In this document: positions 1-6,804 of the stretch, in pieces
Position numbering within the stretch: the stretch's first letter is position 1
Layout of the letters: each line of letters starts with the position of its first letter
Source of the DNA: an uncultured Collinsella sp.
GTDB taxonomy: Bacteria > Actinomycetota > Coriobacteriia > Coriobacteriales > Coriobacteriaceae
DNA length: 14,158 nucleotides
NCBI GenBank assembly: GCA_900754525.1
Contig: CAAEDE010000024.1
Span: 1 to 14,158, forward strand
Direction: 5' to 3'
Notes under the pieces: model-generated
The model's input: only the letters and a program-made list of their open reading frames with translations
The model's database searches: none
Told to the model about the DNA's origin: nothing
Program-made: the position numbers and the translations under genes

Positions 1-164
1 ACAGCAAGCTCATCCGTGCCAAGGTGCCGCTGGGCGAGATGTTCGGTTACGCTACCGACCTTCGCTCCCAGACCCAGGGCCGTGCATCCTACACGATGCA
101 GTTCGACTCTTATGAGCCCGCGCCCAAGTCCATCGTGGACGAGGTCATGAGCAAGAACGCCTAA
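1..164 (+). CDS. fusA: Elongation factor G, C-terminal end (partial)
   Basis: The frame that begins at base 3 is open to a TAA at 162-164 and encodes the last 53 residues of a protein whose 5' part lies outside the window. The segment VPLGEMFGYATDLRSQTQG, followed by GRASYTMQFDSYEPAP, is the characteristic end of EF-G domain V, the GTPase that drives tRNA-mRNA translocation on the ribosome. The stop is followed after 61 bases by rpsJ in the same direction, so the two are likely co-transcribed as the tail of a str-type ribosomal operon. No tuf gene lies between them, unlike the classical str operon. The identification rests on a short but very conserved stretch. Confidence 0.93.
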   Translation, partial: SKLIRAKVPLGEMFGYATDLRSQTQGRASYTMQFDSYEPAPKSIVDEVMSKNA

Positions 165-189
165 GTTCGAGCTCCCTGTTACGTAATCC

Positions 190-208
190 TGCGAGATCAT
201 CTCTCGCA
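190..208 (+). promoter_or_regulatory. Small hairpin just upstream of the rpsJ ribosome-binding site
   Basis: TGCGAGA (190-196) and TCTCGCA (202-208) are a perfect 7-bp inverted repeat around a 5-base loop. It lies in the fusA-rpsJ spacer and ends 6 bases before the GGAGG (215-219) of rpsJ. There is no U tract, so it is not a terminator. It could be an mRNA processing or translational control element for S10. This role is inference. Confidence 0.4.
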
Positions 209-225
209 CTCTTTGGAGGTTTAAG

Positions 226-534
226 TTGGCTACCCAGAAGATCCGCATTCGCCTCAAGGGCTATGATCACGAGGTCGTCGATCAGTCCGCGAAGCTCATC
301 GTCGAGACCGCTCAGAAGACCGGTGCTCGCGTTTCCGGTCCTGTCCCCCTGCCCACCGAGCGCAACCTGTACACGGTTATCCGCTCGCCGCACGTGAACA
401 AGGACTCCCGTGAGCAGTTCGAGATGCGCACCCACAAGCGCCTCATCGACATCCTCGACCCCACCTCGGGCACCGTTGATTCGCTCATGCGTCTCGACCT
501 CCCCGCTGGCGTCGACATCGACATCAAGCTCTAA
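226..534 (+). CDS. rpsJ: 30S ribosomal protein S10
   Basis: The 102-residue product begins (M)ATQKIRIRLKGYDHEVVDQS and contains SGPVPLPTERNLYTVIRSPH and SREQFEMRTHKRLID, the signature of S10/NusE. This protein sits in the 30S head and also pairs with NusB in antitermination. Length is normal for the family. The start is a TTG at 226, placed 6 bases after a strong GGAGG (215-219). It is the only start that gives the conserved N terminus. The gene follows fusA and is closed 20 bases later by a strong intrinsic terminator, so it is not transcribed into rplC and the rest of an S10 operon from here. A rare TTG start on a highly expressed ribosomal gene is unusual. Confidence 0.97.
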   Translation: MATQKIRIRLKGYDHEVVDQSAKLIVETAQKTGARVSGPVPLPTERNLYTVIRSPHVNKDSREQFEMRTHKRLIDILDPTSGTVDSLMRLDLPAGVDIDIKL

Positions 535-553
535 GCGATATCGCTCATAGCTT

Positions 554-595
554 AAAGAGCCCCGCTGCCATTTTGGTAGCGGGGCTCTTTTGTTT
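554..595 (+). terminator. Intrinsic terminator after rpsJ
   Basis: A 17-bp stem, AAAGAGCCCCGCTGCCA (554-570) with TGGTAGCGGGGCTCTTT (574-590), contains one G-U pair and a TTT loop. It is followed by a T-rich tail (588-595). It ends the fusA-rpsJ transcript. The opposite strand also ends in a short T run (CTCTTTAA), so the element may work in both directions and stop the converging birA transcript, whose stop lies about 55 bases away. Confidence 0.92.
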
Positions 596-648
596 GAATG
601 ATGGTTTGGACTGCCGGGCAATGCTGCCGAGTAGGTGGCTGCGGCGCT

Positions 649-1425
649 CTATTCGCTCAAGGGGCGCAGCGATGCCTCCTCAAAATGGAAGGATCGCAAG
701 CCGTCTTCCGTTTCGATGCACGCGCGACCAAAGCCATCGATCGTTTTAAAGATGCCTCGCGTCAGCTCGTCTCCAGCGGGGGAGCGGGCGATAACGTGCT
801 CCCCGATCCAATTGAGGTGAGCGACATATTCGCCGTGGACGGGCGCGAGCGGTCCGGTGTTTTCTTCCATGGCATTGAGTAGATCAGCCCACGCGTCCAC
901 AGCGTTTACGACGGTGTGATAGACCTCCTTGAGTAGCACATCGACGGCGGGAACGTTCTCGTTGAGATCCGAGAGACCGATTGCCGGCAGGCCGCCATCG
1001 GGAACCTCCGTGGGCACATAGTTCACGTTGACGCCGATGCCACAGACCGCAAAGGGGTTGCCTTCGTTATCGCGTGCGGCCTCGACTAGAATGCCGCCGA
1101 GCTTGCGCCCTCGCGCGACCAGGTCGTTGGGCCATTTGAGGCCAATTTCGTTTGCAAGACCCTGCTTTTCGAGCGCCTCGAGCACCGCTAGGCCGCTGAC
1201 GGCGGCAAGACCAGAGTACTTTGCAGGATTAACGCATGGACGCAGGACAATCGAAAGCAACAGGTTGCCGGCGGTTGAATCCCACTTGTGGCCGCGCCGG
1301 CCGCGTCCTGCCGTTTGCGCGCGGGCGGCAAGTCCTGTGCCGTGTGGCGCTCCCTGTTTTCCTGCTTCGAGCAGGTCATCGTTGGTCGATCCGGTTACGT
1401 CGACTATCGTTAATTTGGCATCCAT
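649..1425 (-). CDS. birA: Biotin-[acetyl-CoA-carboxylase] ligase (class I, no DNA-binding domain)
   Basis: The 258-residue enzyme activates biotin with ATP and transfers it to the acceptor Lys of AccB. Visible motifs are the N-terminal STNDDLLE (13-20), the biotin/ATP loop GRGRRGHKW (40-48), KWPNDL (97-102) and KLGGILVEA (108-116), then the ICGIGVNVN-like core at CGIGVNVN (128-135) and a small C-terminal beta domain. The protein starts directly with the catalytic domain: it lacks the winged-helix region of E. coli BirA, so it should not be a repressor. The ATG at 1423-1425 has an AGGAGGT (1436-1442, minus strand) 10 bases upstream. It is divergent from the fab operon whose accB product is its expected substrate. 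It converges with rpsJ. Confidence 0.94.
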   Translation of the reverse strand: MDAKLTIVDVTGSTNDDLLEAGKQGAPHGTGLAARAQTAGRGRRGHKWDSTAGNLLLSIVLRPCVNPAKYSGLAAVSGLAVLEALEKQGLANEIGLKWPNDLVARGRKLGGILVEAARDNEGNPFAVCGIGVNVNYVPTEVPDGGLPAIGLSDLNENVPAVDVLLKEVYHTVVNAVDAWADLLNAMEENTGPLAPVHGEYVAHLNWIGEHVIARSPAGDELTRGIFKTIDGFGRACIETEDGLRSFHFEEASLRPLSE

Positions 1426-1464
1426 AACGGTTGCTACCTCCTAAGTTAATAAGGCAATCGCGTA

Positions 1465-1488
1465 ATTGTGTCGAGAGATAGACACAAT
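1465..1488. promoter_or_regulatory. Inverted repeat in the birA leader, possible operator
   Basis: ATTGTGTC (1465-1472) and GACACAAT (1481-1488) are perfect 8-base inverted copies separated by 8 bases. The repeat lies about 40 bases upstream of the birA start, in the birA-fabH intergenic region. It could be a dimer-binding operator or a leader hairpin for birA. There is no T run after it in the birA direction. The cognate factor is unknown. Confidence 0.4.
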
Positions 1489-1520
1489 GTGAAGCCTTTG
1501 TCGCATTTGGACAATTTAAT

Positions 1521-1585
1521 GTTAACACGTCAACAACGACTAAAATGCGCTATCCTCTCTTAGTCGATGTAAACACGTCAACAAC
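1521..1585 (+). promoter_or_regulatory. Paired 17-base repeats and nested inverted repeat upstream of fabH
   Basis: Two direct repeats, GTTAACACGTCAACAAC (1521-1537) and GTAAACACGTCAACAAC (1569-1585), match at 16 of 17 bases and start 48 bases apart. The first contains a partial palindrome, GTTnACnnGTnAAC. Between them CGACTAA (1537-1543) and TTAGTCG (1560-1566) form a 7-base inverted repeat. The second copy ends just before the fabH ribosome site. The arrangement looks like a two-site operator controlling the fab operon, and perhaps birA too. No clear -35/-10 pair could be placed on either strand: TAAAAT (1541-1546) is a possible -10 but lacks a good -35. Confidence 0.5.
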
Positions 1586-1588
1586 TCA

Positions 1589-1595
1589 AAGGAGG
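1589..1595 (+). promoter_or_regulatory. Ribosome-binding site that fixes the fabH start
   Basis: AAGGAGG (1589-1595) lies 6 bases before the ATG at 1602. An in-frame ATG at 1545 would add 19 residues, but it has no such site and its coding region would run across the repeat block. The downstream start also gives the conserved FabH N terminus. Confidence 0.85.
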
Positions 1596-1601
1596 CTAGT
1601 G

Positions 1602-2561
1602 ATGGGTTTCACGATTCTTGGAACAGGCTCGGCGCTTCCTGAGCGCAGTGTTTCCAATGACGAGCTGTCTGGGTTCCTCGATACCTCGGATGAGTGGATT
1701 TTTACCCGCACAGGTATCAAGAGCCGCCACGTCTGCACCACCGAGTCACTTGACGACCTTGCCGTAGCGGCGAGCGAGCGGGCACTCCAGGTGTCCGGAA
1801 TCGACGCGAGCCAGCTGGATCTGATCGTCTGCTCGACGACGACGGGTGACCACCTTGTTCCCGCTGAGGCGTGTGCCGTTGCTGAGCGACTAGGAGCGGC
1901 GTGCCCTGCCTTCGATGTCTCGGCGGCCTGCGCCGGCTTCGTATTTGCGCTCGATGTCGCCGAGGGCTATATCGCCCGCGGTCGTGCCGAGCGCGTGCTT
2001 GTCGTTGCTGCCGAGCAGATGACGCGCGCGCTCGACTGGACCGACCGTGCCACCTGCGTGCTCTTTGGCGATGGGGCAGGCGCCGCAGTGATTGAGGCTG
2101 GGGGAGACAGCCCCCTTGCCGTTGAGCTTTCGACGGCACCCGACGTCGAGACGTTGCGCGTTCCTGGTTTAGTCGGCACCTCGCCGTTTAAGGCTTCCGC
2201 AGATAGCGCGAGCGTGCTGTTCATGAATGGCCGCCGCGTGTTCAAGTTCGGCGTCAACGCCATCTGCGACACGGTCCATAAGCTTGCGATTGATGCGGGC
2301 ATTTCGATTGTAGACATCGATCATTTTGTATTCCATCAGGCTAACGAACGAATCCTGAGCCAGGCGGTCAAGCGTCTGGGCGTGCCGGACGAGCGCGTGG
2401 TTCGCACGTTGCGCGAGACCGGCAACATTTCGAGCGCCTGCATTCCCTTTGCGCTTGACCGGCTGGCATGCACCGACGCACTGAATGCGGGCGACACCAT
2501 CGCCCTCGTTGGATTTGGCGCCGGCCTGGATATAGGTGGCTATCTGCTTCGTTGGAAGTAG
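1602..2561 (+). CDS. fabH: Beta-ketoacyl-ACP synthase III
   Basis: The 319-residue condensing enzyme joins acetyl-CoA (or a branched acyl-CoA) with malonyl-ACP to start fatty-acid synthesis in the cytosol. The thiolase-fold hallmarks are all present: DTSDEWIFTRTGIKSRHV (27-44), the nucleophile in SAACAGF (Cys110), the catalytic His in FHQANERI (His245), Asn275 in ETGNISSA, and the C-terminal glycine-rich GFGAGLDIGG. Spacing of Cys, His and Asn agrees with E. coli FabH. This start was chosen because of the AAGGAGG 6 bases upstream and because family members begin near the GTGSALPE segment. It is the first gene of the fab operon, 51 bases before acpP. Primer preference (acetyl or branched) cannot be read from the sequence. 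Confidence 0.96.
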   Translation: MGFTILGTGSALPERSVSNDELSGFLDTSDEWIFTRTGIKSRHVCTTESLDDLAVAASERALQVSGIDASQLDLIVCSTTTGDHLVPAEACAVAERLGAACPAFDVSAACAGFVFALDVAEGYIARGRAERVLVVAAEQMTRALDWTDRATCVLFGDGAGAAVIEAGGDSPLAVELSTAPDVETLRVPGLVGTSPFKASADSASVLFMNGRRVFKFGVNAICDTVHKLAIDAGISIVDIDHFVFHQANERILSQAVKRLGVPDERVVRTLRETGNISSACIPFALDRLACTDALNAGDTIALVGFGAGLDIGGYLLRWK

Positions 2562-2612
2562 TCGCACATAGGAAATAAAAACGCCCTAGGGCACAACCAA
2601 AGGAGAACTACC

Positions 2613-2849
2613 ATGGCAGATCAGAAGACCTTCGAGCGCGTTTGCGACGTTATCCGCGAGACCGCTGGTCTTGACGATGTCGAGATGAAGCCCGAGTCCA
2701 CGCTCGAGGAGATTGGTCTCGACAGCCTGGGCACCGTCGAGATCCTCGTCGCCGTCGAGGACGAGTTTGGCATCCAGCTCGATACCGAGGAGAACCCCAA
2801 GACGGTCGGCGAGTTCGCCGATACGGTCGAGGCGGCATTGGAGAAGTAG
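2613..2849 (+). CDS. acpP: Acyl carrier protein
   Basis: The 78-residue acidic protein carries growing acyl chains on 4'-phosphopantetheine. The attachment motif is GLDSLGTVE with Ser38, in the expected position at the start of helix II. The usual DSLD/E is here DSLG, a mild variation. The sequence is rich in Asp and Glu and ends TVEAALEK. AGGAG (2601-2605) stands 7 bases before the ATG. A 10-base palindrome, GCCCTAGGGC (2583-2592), lies just upstream. The fabK start follows the stop after only two bases. The position between fabH and fabK identifies it as the primary fatty-acid ACP. Confidence 0.95.
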   Translation: MADQKTFERVCDVIRETAGLDDVEMKPESTLEEIGLDSLGTVEILVAVEDEFGIQLDTEENPKTVGEFADTVEAALEK

Positions 2850-2851
2850 AG

Positions 2852-3796
2852 ATGCTCAAGACTCCTCTCTGCGATCTGCTCGGCATCGAAAAGCCCGTGT
2901 TCCAGGGCGGCATGGCCTGGATTGCCGACGCCTCACTGGCGTCCGCAGTGTCCGAGGCGGGTGGCTTAGGGATTATCGCGGCCATGAACGCCGACGCCAA
3001 CTGGCTTCGCGACCAGATTCACGAGCTGCGCGCCAGGACGAATAAGCCCTTTGGCGTCAACGTCATGCTTATGAGCCCGTTTGCCGACGAGGTTGCACAG
3101 GTCGTGATCGATGAGCAGGTGCCCGTTGTGGTGACTGGTGCCGGTAATCCCACCAAGTACATGAAAGCTTGGAACGATACGGGCATCAAGGTCATCCCGG
3201 TCGTTGCCTCGGTGGCGCTGGCGCGCCTCGTGGCGCGTCGTGGAGCCACGGCGGTTGTTGCCGAGGGCACCGAATCGGGCGGCCATATTGGCGAGACCTC
3301 GACGATGGCACTGGTGCCGCAGGTCGTCGATGCGGTCGACATTCCCGTCGTGGCCGCCGGCGGTATTGCCGACGGCCGCGGCGTGGCGGCCGCCTTTATG
3401 CTTGGCGCCGCTGGCGTCCAAGTGGGCACGCGTTTTCTCGTTGCCGATGAGTGTACCGTCTCGGAGCAGTACAAGGAGATGGTCCTGAAGGCCAACGACA
3501 CTTCGACGCGTGCGACCGGTCGCTCGACGGGACATCCGGTGCGCGCCCTCAAGAGCCCCTTTACCAACGCCTATGCCAAGAGCGAGGGTTCCGGCGCGAG
3601 TGCCGAGGAGCTCGGTGCTATGGGAACCGGTGCGCTGCGTAAGGCCGCCAAGGACGGCAACTACGAAGAGGGTTCGTTTTTGTGTGGACAGATTGCCGGC
3701 ATGGTCAACGAGCGCCAGAGCGCACGCGAAATCGTTGACGACCTGGTCGATGGCGCCGAGCACGTCCTGAAGGGTGCGTCCGCATGGGTAGCGTAG
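2852..3796 (+). CDS. fabK: Enoyl-ACP reductase II (FMN-dependent)
   Basis: The 314-residue flavoenzyme reduces trans-2-enoyl-ACP with NAD(P)H, the last step of each elongation round. It is a TIM-barrel of the nitronate monooxygenase/FabK family. Visible are FQGGMAWIA (17-25), SEAGGLGIIAA (34-44), VTGAGNP (94-100), the active-site ESGGHIGE with His145 (near His144 of the pneumococcal enzyme), VVAAGGIADGRG and GAAGVQVGTRFL for phosphate binding of FMN. It replaces FabI, and no FabI is in this window. FabK enzymes are known to be insensitive to triclosan. A nitronate monooxygenase is the alternative, but the position inside the fab operon argues strongly for FabK. Its end overlaps the fabD start by 13 bases. 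Confidence 0.93.
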   Translation: MLKTPLCDLLGIEKPVFQGGMAWIADASLASAVSEAGGLGIIAAMNADANWLRDQIHELRARTNKPFGVNVMLMSPFADEVAQVVIDEQVPVVVTGAGNPTKYMKAWNDTGIKVIPVVASVALARLVARRGATAVVAEGTESGGHIGETSTMALVPQVVDAVDIPVVAAGGIADGRGVAAAFMLGAAGVQVGTRFLVADECTVSEQYKEMVLKANDTSTRATGRSTGHPVRALKSPFTNAYAKSEGSGASAEELGAMGTGALRKAAKDGNYEEGSFLCGQIAGMVNERQSAREIVDDLVDGAEHVLKGASAWVA

Positions 3797-4710
3797 CGTT
3801 TTTGTTTGCCGGCCAGGGTGCCCAGCACCCCGCGATGGGCGTCGACTTGATCGAGACATCGCCGGCGGCCGCCGAGGTGTTCGCCATTGCCGATGAGGTG
3901 CGCCCGGGGACGAGCGGGCAGTGCCGGAGCGCCTCCAAGGAGGAGCTCTCGCAGACCGAGAACACGCAGCCTTGCGTGTTCGTGCACGACTTGGCTGTCG
4001 CCGTCGCCCTGCGCGAGCGCGGCGTGGTGCCTGCCGCCTGTGCGGGATTCTCGCTGGGCGAGGTCGCCGCGCTCACCTTTGCAGGGGCATTCGATACGCG
4101 AGCGGGTTTTGAGCTCGTGTGTGAGCGCGCGGCATTGATGGCCACGGCGGCCGAGCGTCACCCCGGCGGCATGCGCGCCGTCATCAAACTTGATGCTGCG
4201 CAAGTCGAGAACCTGGCAAAACAGGCCGGCGAGGACTGCTGGCCGGTCAACTACAACAGTCCCCAGCAGACGGTTGTGGCCGGAGCGCCCGATGCGCTGC
4301 AGACCCTCGACGTCCTAGTAAAAGAGGCTGGCGGCCGCGCCATGAAGGTCGCGGTGTCGGGTGCATTTCATAGCCCCTATATGGCCGAGGCGACCTGTGG
4401 CCTTGCCGCATATATTGAGGCCGGTCACGCGCCGTCCCCGTTGCTCATTCCTGTTTTGGCAAACATGACGGCGGCGGCCTATCCGGCGGACCCGCGGACA
4501 GCGTCGGATGTCTTGGCCAACCAGGTGAGCCATGCCGTGCGCTGGGTCGACACCCTGCATGCGCTGCAGGATCAGGGCATCGATACGTTTATTGAGGTCG
4601 GCCCTGGCAAAACGCTGTCCGGCCTGGTCAAGCGTACGCTGAGCGACGTTCGCGTGTATTCGTGCGAAACGGTCGAACAGGTCGCAGCTATTGCCGACGA
4701 GCTCGCATAG
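3784..4710 (+). CDS. fabD: Malonyl-CoA:ACP transacylase
   Basis: The 308-residue enzyme moves malonyl from CoA to ACP. Motifs in order are FLFAGQGAQHPAMG (6-19), the nucleophile elbow GFSLGEVAAL with Ser90, the substrate Arg in ERAALM (Arg114), GAFHSPYM with catalytic His196, and the C-terminal EVGPGKTLSGLVKR. The nucleophile motif is GFSLG where E. coli has GHSLG. Some homologues also vary at this position, so activity is still expected. The ATG at 3784 lies within the last codons of fabK, so translation is probably coupled. A 30-base gap follows before fabG. Confidence 0.95.
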   Translation: MGSVAFLFAGQGAQHPAMGVDLIETSPAAAEVFAIADEVRPGTSGQCRSASKEELSQTENTQPCVFVHDLAVAVALRERGVVPAACAGFSLGEVAALTFAGAFDTRAGFELVCERAALMATAAERHPGGMRAVIKLDAAQVENLAKQAGEDCWPVNYNSPQQTVVAGAPDALQTLDVLVKEAGGRAMKVAVSGAFHSPYMAEATCGLAAYIEAGHAPSPLLIPVLANMTAAAYPADPRTASDVLANQVSHAVRWVDTLHALQDQGIDTFIEVGPGKTLSGLVKRTLSDVRVYSCETVEQVAAIADELA

Positions 4711-4740
4711 CCCACAGGGCTGTAACCCGAAAGGAACGAC

Positions 4741-5514
4741 ATGGGCAATTTGAACAACGGCGCGCTCGAGCGCGACGGATCGCGCCGCGTGGCGCTGATC
4801 ACGGGTGGCTCGCGCGGCATCGGTCGCGCTTGTGCCGTGGGCCTGGCGGAGGATGGCTACGATATCGCGGTCGTCTATGCCGGCAGCGTCGATGCGGCGC
4901 GCGAGACGTGCGAAGCCTGCGAGGCGGCTGGCGCCACGGCGCGCGCATATCAATGTGACGTGGCCGAACCCGCTGCCGTCAACGCATGCGTGGAAGCGGT
5001 CCTCAACGACTTTGGCTCCATTTGGGCGCTCGTCAACAACGCCGGCATCACGCGAGACGGCCTGCTCATGCGTATGGGCGACGATGCCTTCGACCGCGTG
5101 CTCGATGTCAATCTCAAGGGCACGTTCAATACGACGCGCGCGCTCACCAAGACCTTTATGCGCCAGCGCGGCGGTTGCGTCGTCAACATGAGCTCGGTCG
5201 TGGGCCTGATGGGCAATGCCGGGCAAGCTAACTACGCTGCCTCCAAGGCGGGCGTGATTGGCCTGACCAAGGCGGTGGCGCGCGAGCTTGCACCCCGCGG
5301 CGTACGAGTGAACGCGGTCGCCCCCGGGTTTGTCGAGACCGATATGACGGCAAAGCTTTCGGAGAAGGTTCGCGCGGCAACCGAGGAGCAGATTCCCCTA
5401 AAGCGCATGGCGCGCCCCGAGGAAGTGGCCGGCGTGGTGCGCTTTTTGGCGAGTGATGCGGCTGCCTACATTACGGGCGAAGTCGTGCGCGTCGACGGCG
5501 GAATGGCGATGTAG
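4741..5514 (+). CDS. fabG: 3-oxoacyl-ACP reductase
   Basis: The 257-residue short-chain dehydrogenase reduces beta-ketoacyl-ACP with NADPH. It shows the cofactor loop TGGSRGIGRA (21-30), NNAGITRDGLLMRM (99-112), Asn124 in DVNLKG, Ser152 in MSSVVG, and YAASKAG with Tyr165 and Lys169. The C terminus ITGEVVRVDGGMAM is typical of FabG. The N terminus carries about 12 residues more than E. coli FabG before the first strand. AAGGA (4731-4735) is 5 bases before the ATG. It lies between fabD and fabF as in streptococcal fab clusters, which supports FabG over other SDR enzymes. Confidence 0.95.
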   Translation: MGNLNNGALERDGSRRVALITGGSRGIGRACAVGLAEDGYDIAVVYAGSVDAARETCEACEAAGATARAYQCDVAEPAAVNACVEAVLNDFGSIWALVNNAGITRDGLLMRMGDDAFDRVLDVNLKGTFNTTRALTKTFMRQRGGCVVNMSSVVGLMGNAGQANYAASKAGVIGLTKAVARELAPRGVRVNAVAPGFVETDMTAKLSEKVRAATEEQIPLKRMARPEEVAGVVRFLASDAAAYITGEVVRVDGGMAM

Positions 5515-5553
5515 AAACCAGGGCCGAAGAACGGCTTGGATGAGGAGACCATG

Positions 5554-6801
5554 ATGGAACAGAGAGTTGCAATCACCGGCATAGGTGCCGTATCGCCGCT
5601 CGGCAACACGGCGCTTGCCACCTGGGCGGCCATGTGTGCCGGCACGTGCGGCATCGGCCCGATCACGCACTTTGATACCGATGCGTTTGCCGTCAAGGTG
5701 GCGGCCGAGGTCAAGGGCTTTGACGGCAACGAGTACTTTGGCAAGCGTGATGCAAAGCATCTGGACCCCTGCGTTCAGTTTGCGATGGCGGCTTCGGACG
5801 AGGCCATGCACGATGCGGGCTTTGATGTCGAAGGCGCCATCGATCGCGAGCGCCTGGGCGTCTACGTGGGTTCGGGCGTGGGCGGCATGACGACGCTCGT
5901 CGACAATGTCCATACGATTGCCGAACGTGGGCCCCGCCGCGCATCGCCCTATATGATCGCGATGATGATCCCAAACATGGCATCGGGCAATATCGCAATC
6001 CGCCACAAGGCAAAGGGTCCGACCCTGCCCGTGGTGACCGCGTGCGCGACCTCGGCCCATGCGGTGGGTGAGGCGTTCCGCGCCATCAAGCATGGCTATG
6101 CCGACGCGATCCTCGCGGGCGGCGCCGAGGCGGCCATTATCCCCGATGCCGTTGCGGGCTTTACGTCCTGCCGCGCATTGACCACCAACCCCGATCCCGC
6201 GACGGCTTGCCGCCCGTTCGATGCAGACCGCGACGGCTTTGTGATGGGCGAGGGCGCCTGCGTGCTGGTACTAGAGAGCATGGAACATGCGCAGGCGCGC
6301 GGCGCGCACATTTACGCCGAGGTTGTGGGCTACGGCAACACCGATGATGCCTATCACATCACGAGCCCCGATCCCGAGGCTGCCGGCATTGCCCGCGCGA
6401 TATCGCTGGCGGTTGCCGAGGGCGACGTCAAGCCTTCCGAGGGCCTCTACATCAACGCTCACGGTACCTCGACTAAGCTCAACGATTCGTCCGAGACGGC
6501 GGGCATCAAGCGAGCGCTCGGCGAGGACGCGGCGCGCGCCGCACATGTCTCGTCGACCAAGTCGATGACCGGCCACATGATCGGTGCCACGGGCGCCATC
6601 GAGGTCATGGCCTGCGCCATGGCGCTCGAGCAGGGCGTGGTGCCGCCGACCATTAACTACCACACGCCCGATCCCGCCTGCGATCTTGACTACACGCCCA
6701 ATCGCGCGGTTCGCGCCGACCTTACCTGGGCGCTTTCGACCAACCTGGGCTTTGGCGGGCACAACGCCGCCATCGCGCTGCGTAGATATACGAGGAGCTA
6801 G
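5554..6801 (+). CDS. fabF: Beta-ketoacyl-ACP synthase II
   Basis: The 415-residue elongation condensing enzyme carries Cys164 in VTACATSAHA, His303 in NAHGTSTKLND and His341 in KSMTGHMIGATGA, with Lys336 also conserved. GFGGHNAAIAL closes the fold. These positions match E. coli FabF closely. Three in-frame starts compete: TTG at 5536, ATG at 5551 and ATG at 5554. The GAGGAG at 5542-5547 is 6 bases from 5554 but only 3 from 5551 and downstream of 5536, so 5554 is preferred. FabF and FabB cannot be fully separated by eye, but length and operon position favour FabF. The accB start follows after 3 bases. Confidence 0.95.
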   Translation: MEQRVAITGIGAVSPLGNTALATWAAMCAGTCGIGPITHFDTDAFAVKVAAEVKGFDGNEYFGKRDAKHLDPCVQFAMAASDEAMHDAGFDVEGAIDRERLGVYVGSGVGGMTTLVDNVHTIAERGPRRASPYMIAMMIPNMASGNIAIRHKAKGPTLPVVTACATSAHAVGEAFRAIKHGYADAILAGGAEAAIIPDAVAGFTSCRALTTNPDPATACRPFDADRDGFVMGEGACVLVLESMEHAQARGAHIYAEVVGYGNTDDAYHITSPDPEAAGIARAISLAVAEGDVKPSEGLYINAHGTSTKLNDSSETAGIKRALGEDAARAAHVSSTKSMTGHMIGATGAIEVMACAMALEQGVVPPTINYHTPDPACDLDYTPNRAVRADLTWALSTNLGFGGHNAAIALRRYTRS

Positions 6802-6804
6802 AGC

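Noticed and set aside
598..882. 94-codon plus-strand frame between the rpsJ terminator and birA
   Set aside because: Most of it overlaps the conserved C-terminal part of birA in antisense, it has no good ribosome site, and the product matches nothing known.
1545..1601. N-terminal extension of fabH from the ATG at 1545
   Set aside because: It has no ribosome site, crosses the operator-like repeats and is absent from the FabH family. The ATG at 1602 has an excellent site.
4711..4740. ACAGGGCTGT in the fabD-fabG spacer as a terminator or operator
   Set aside because: The arms are only four bases with no T tract, so it is within what chance would give.
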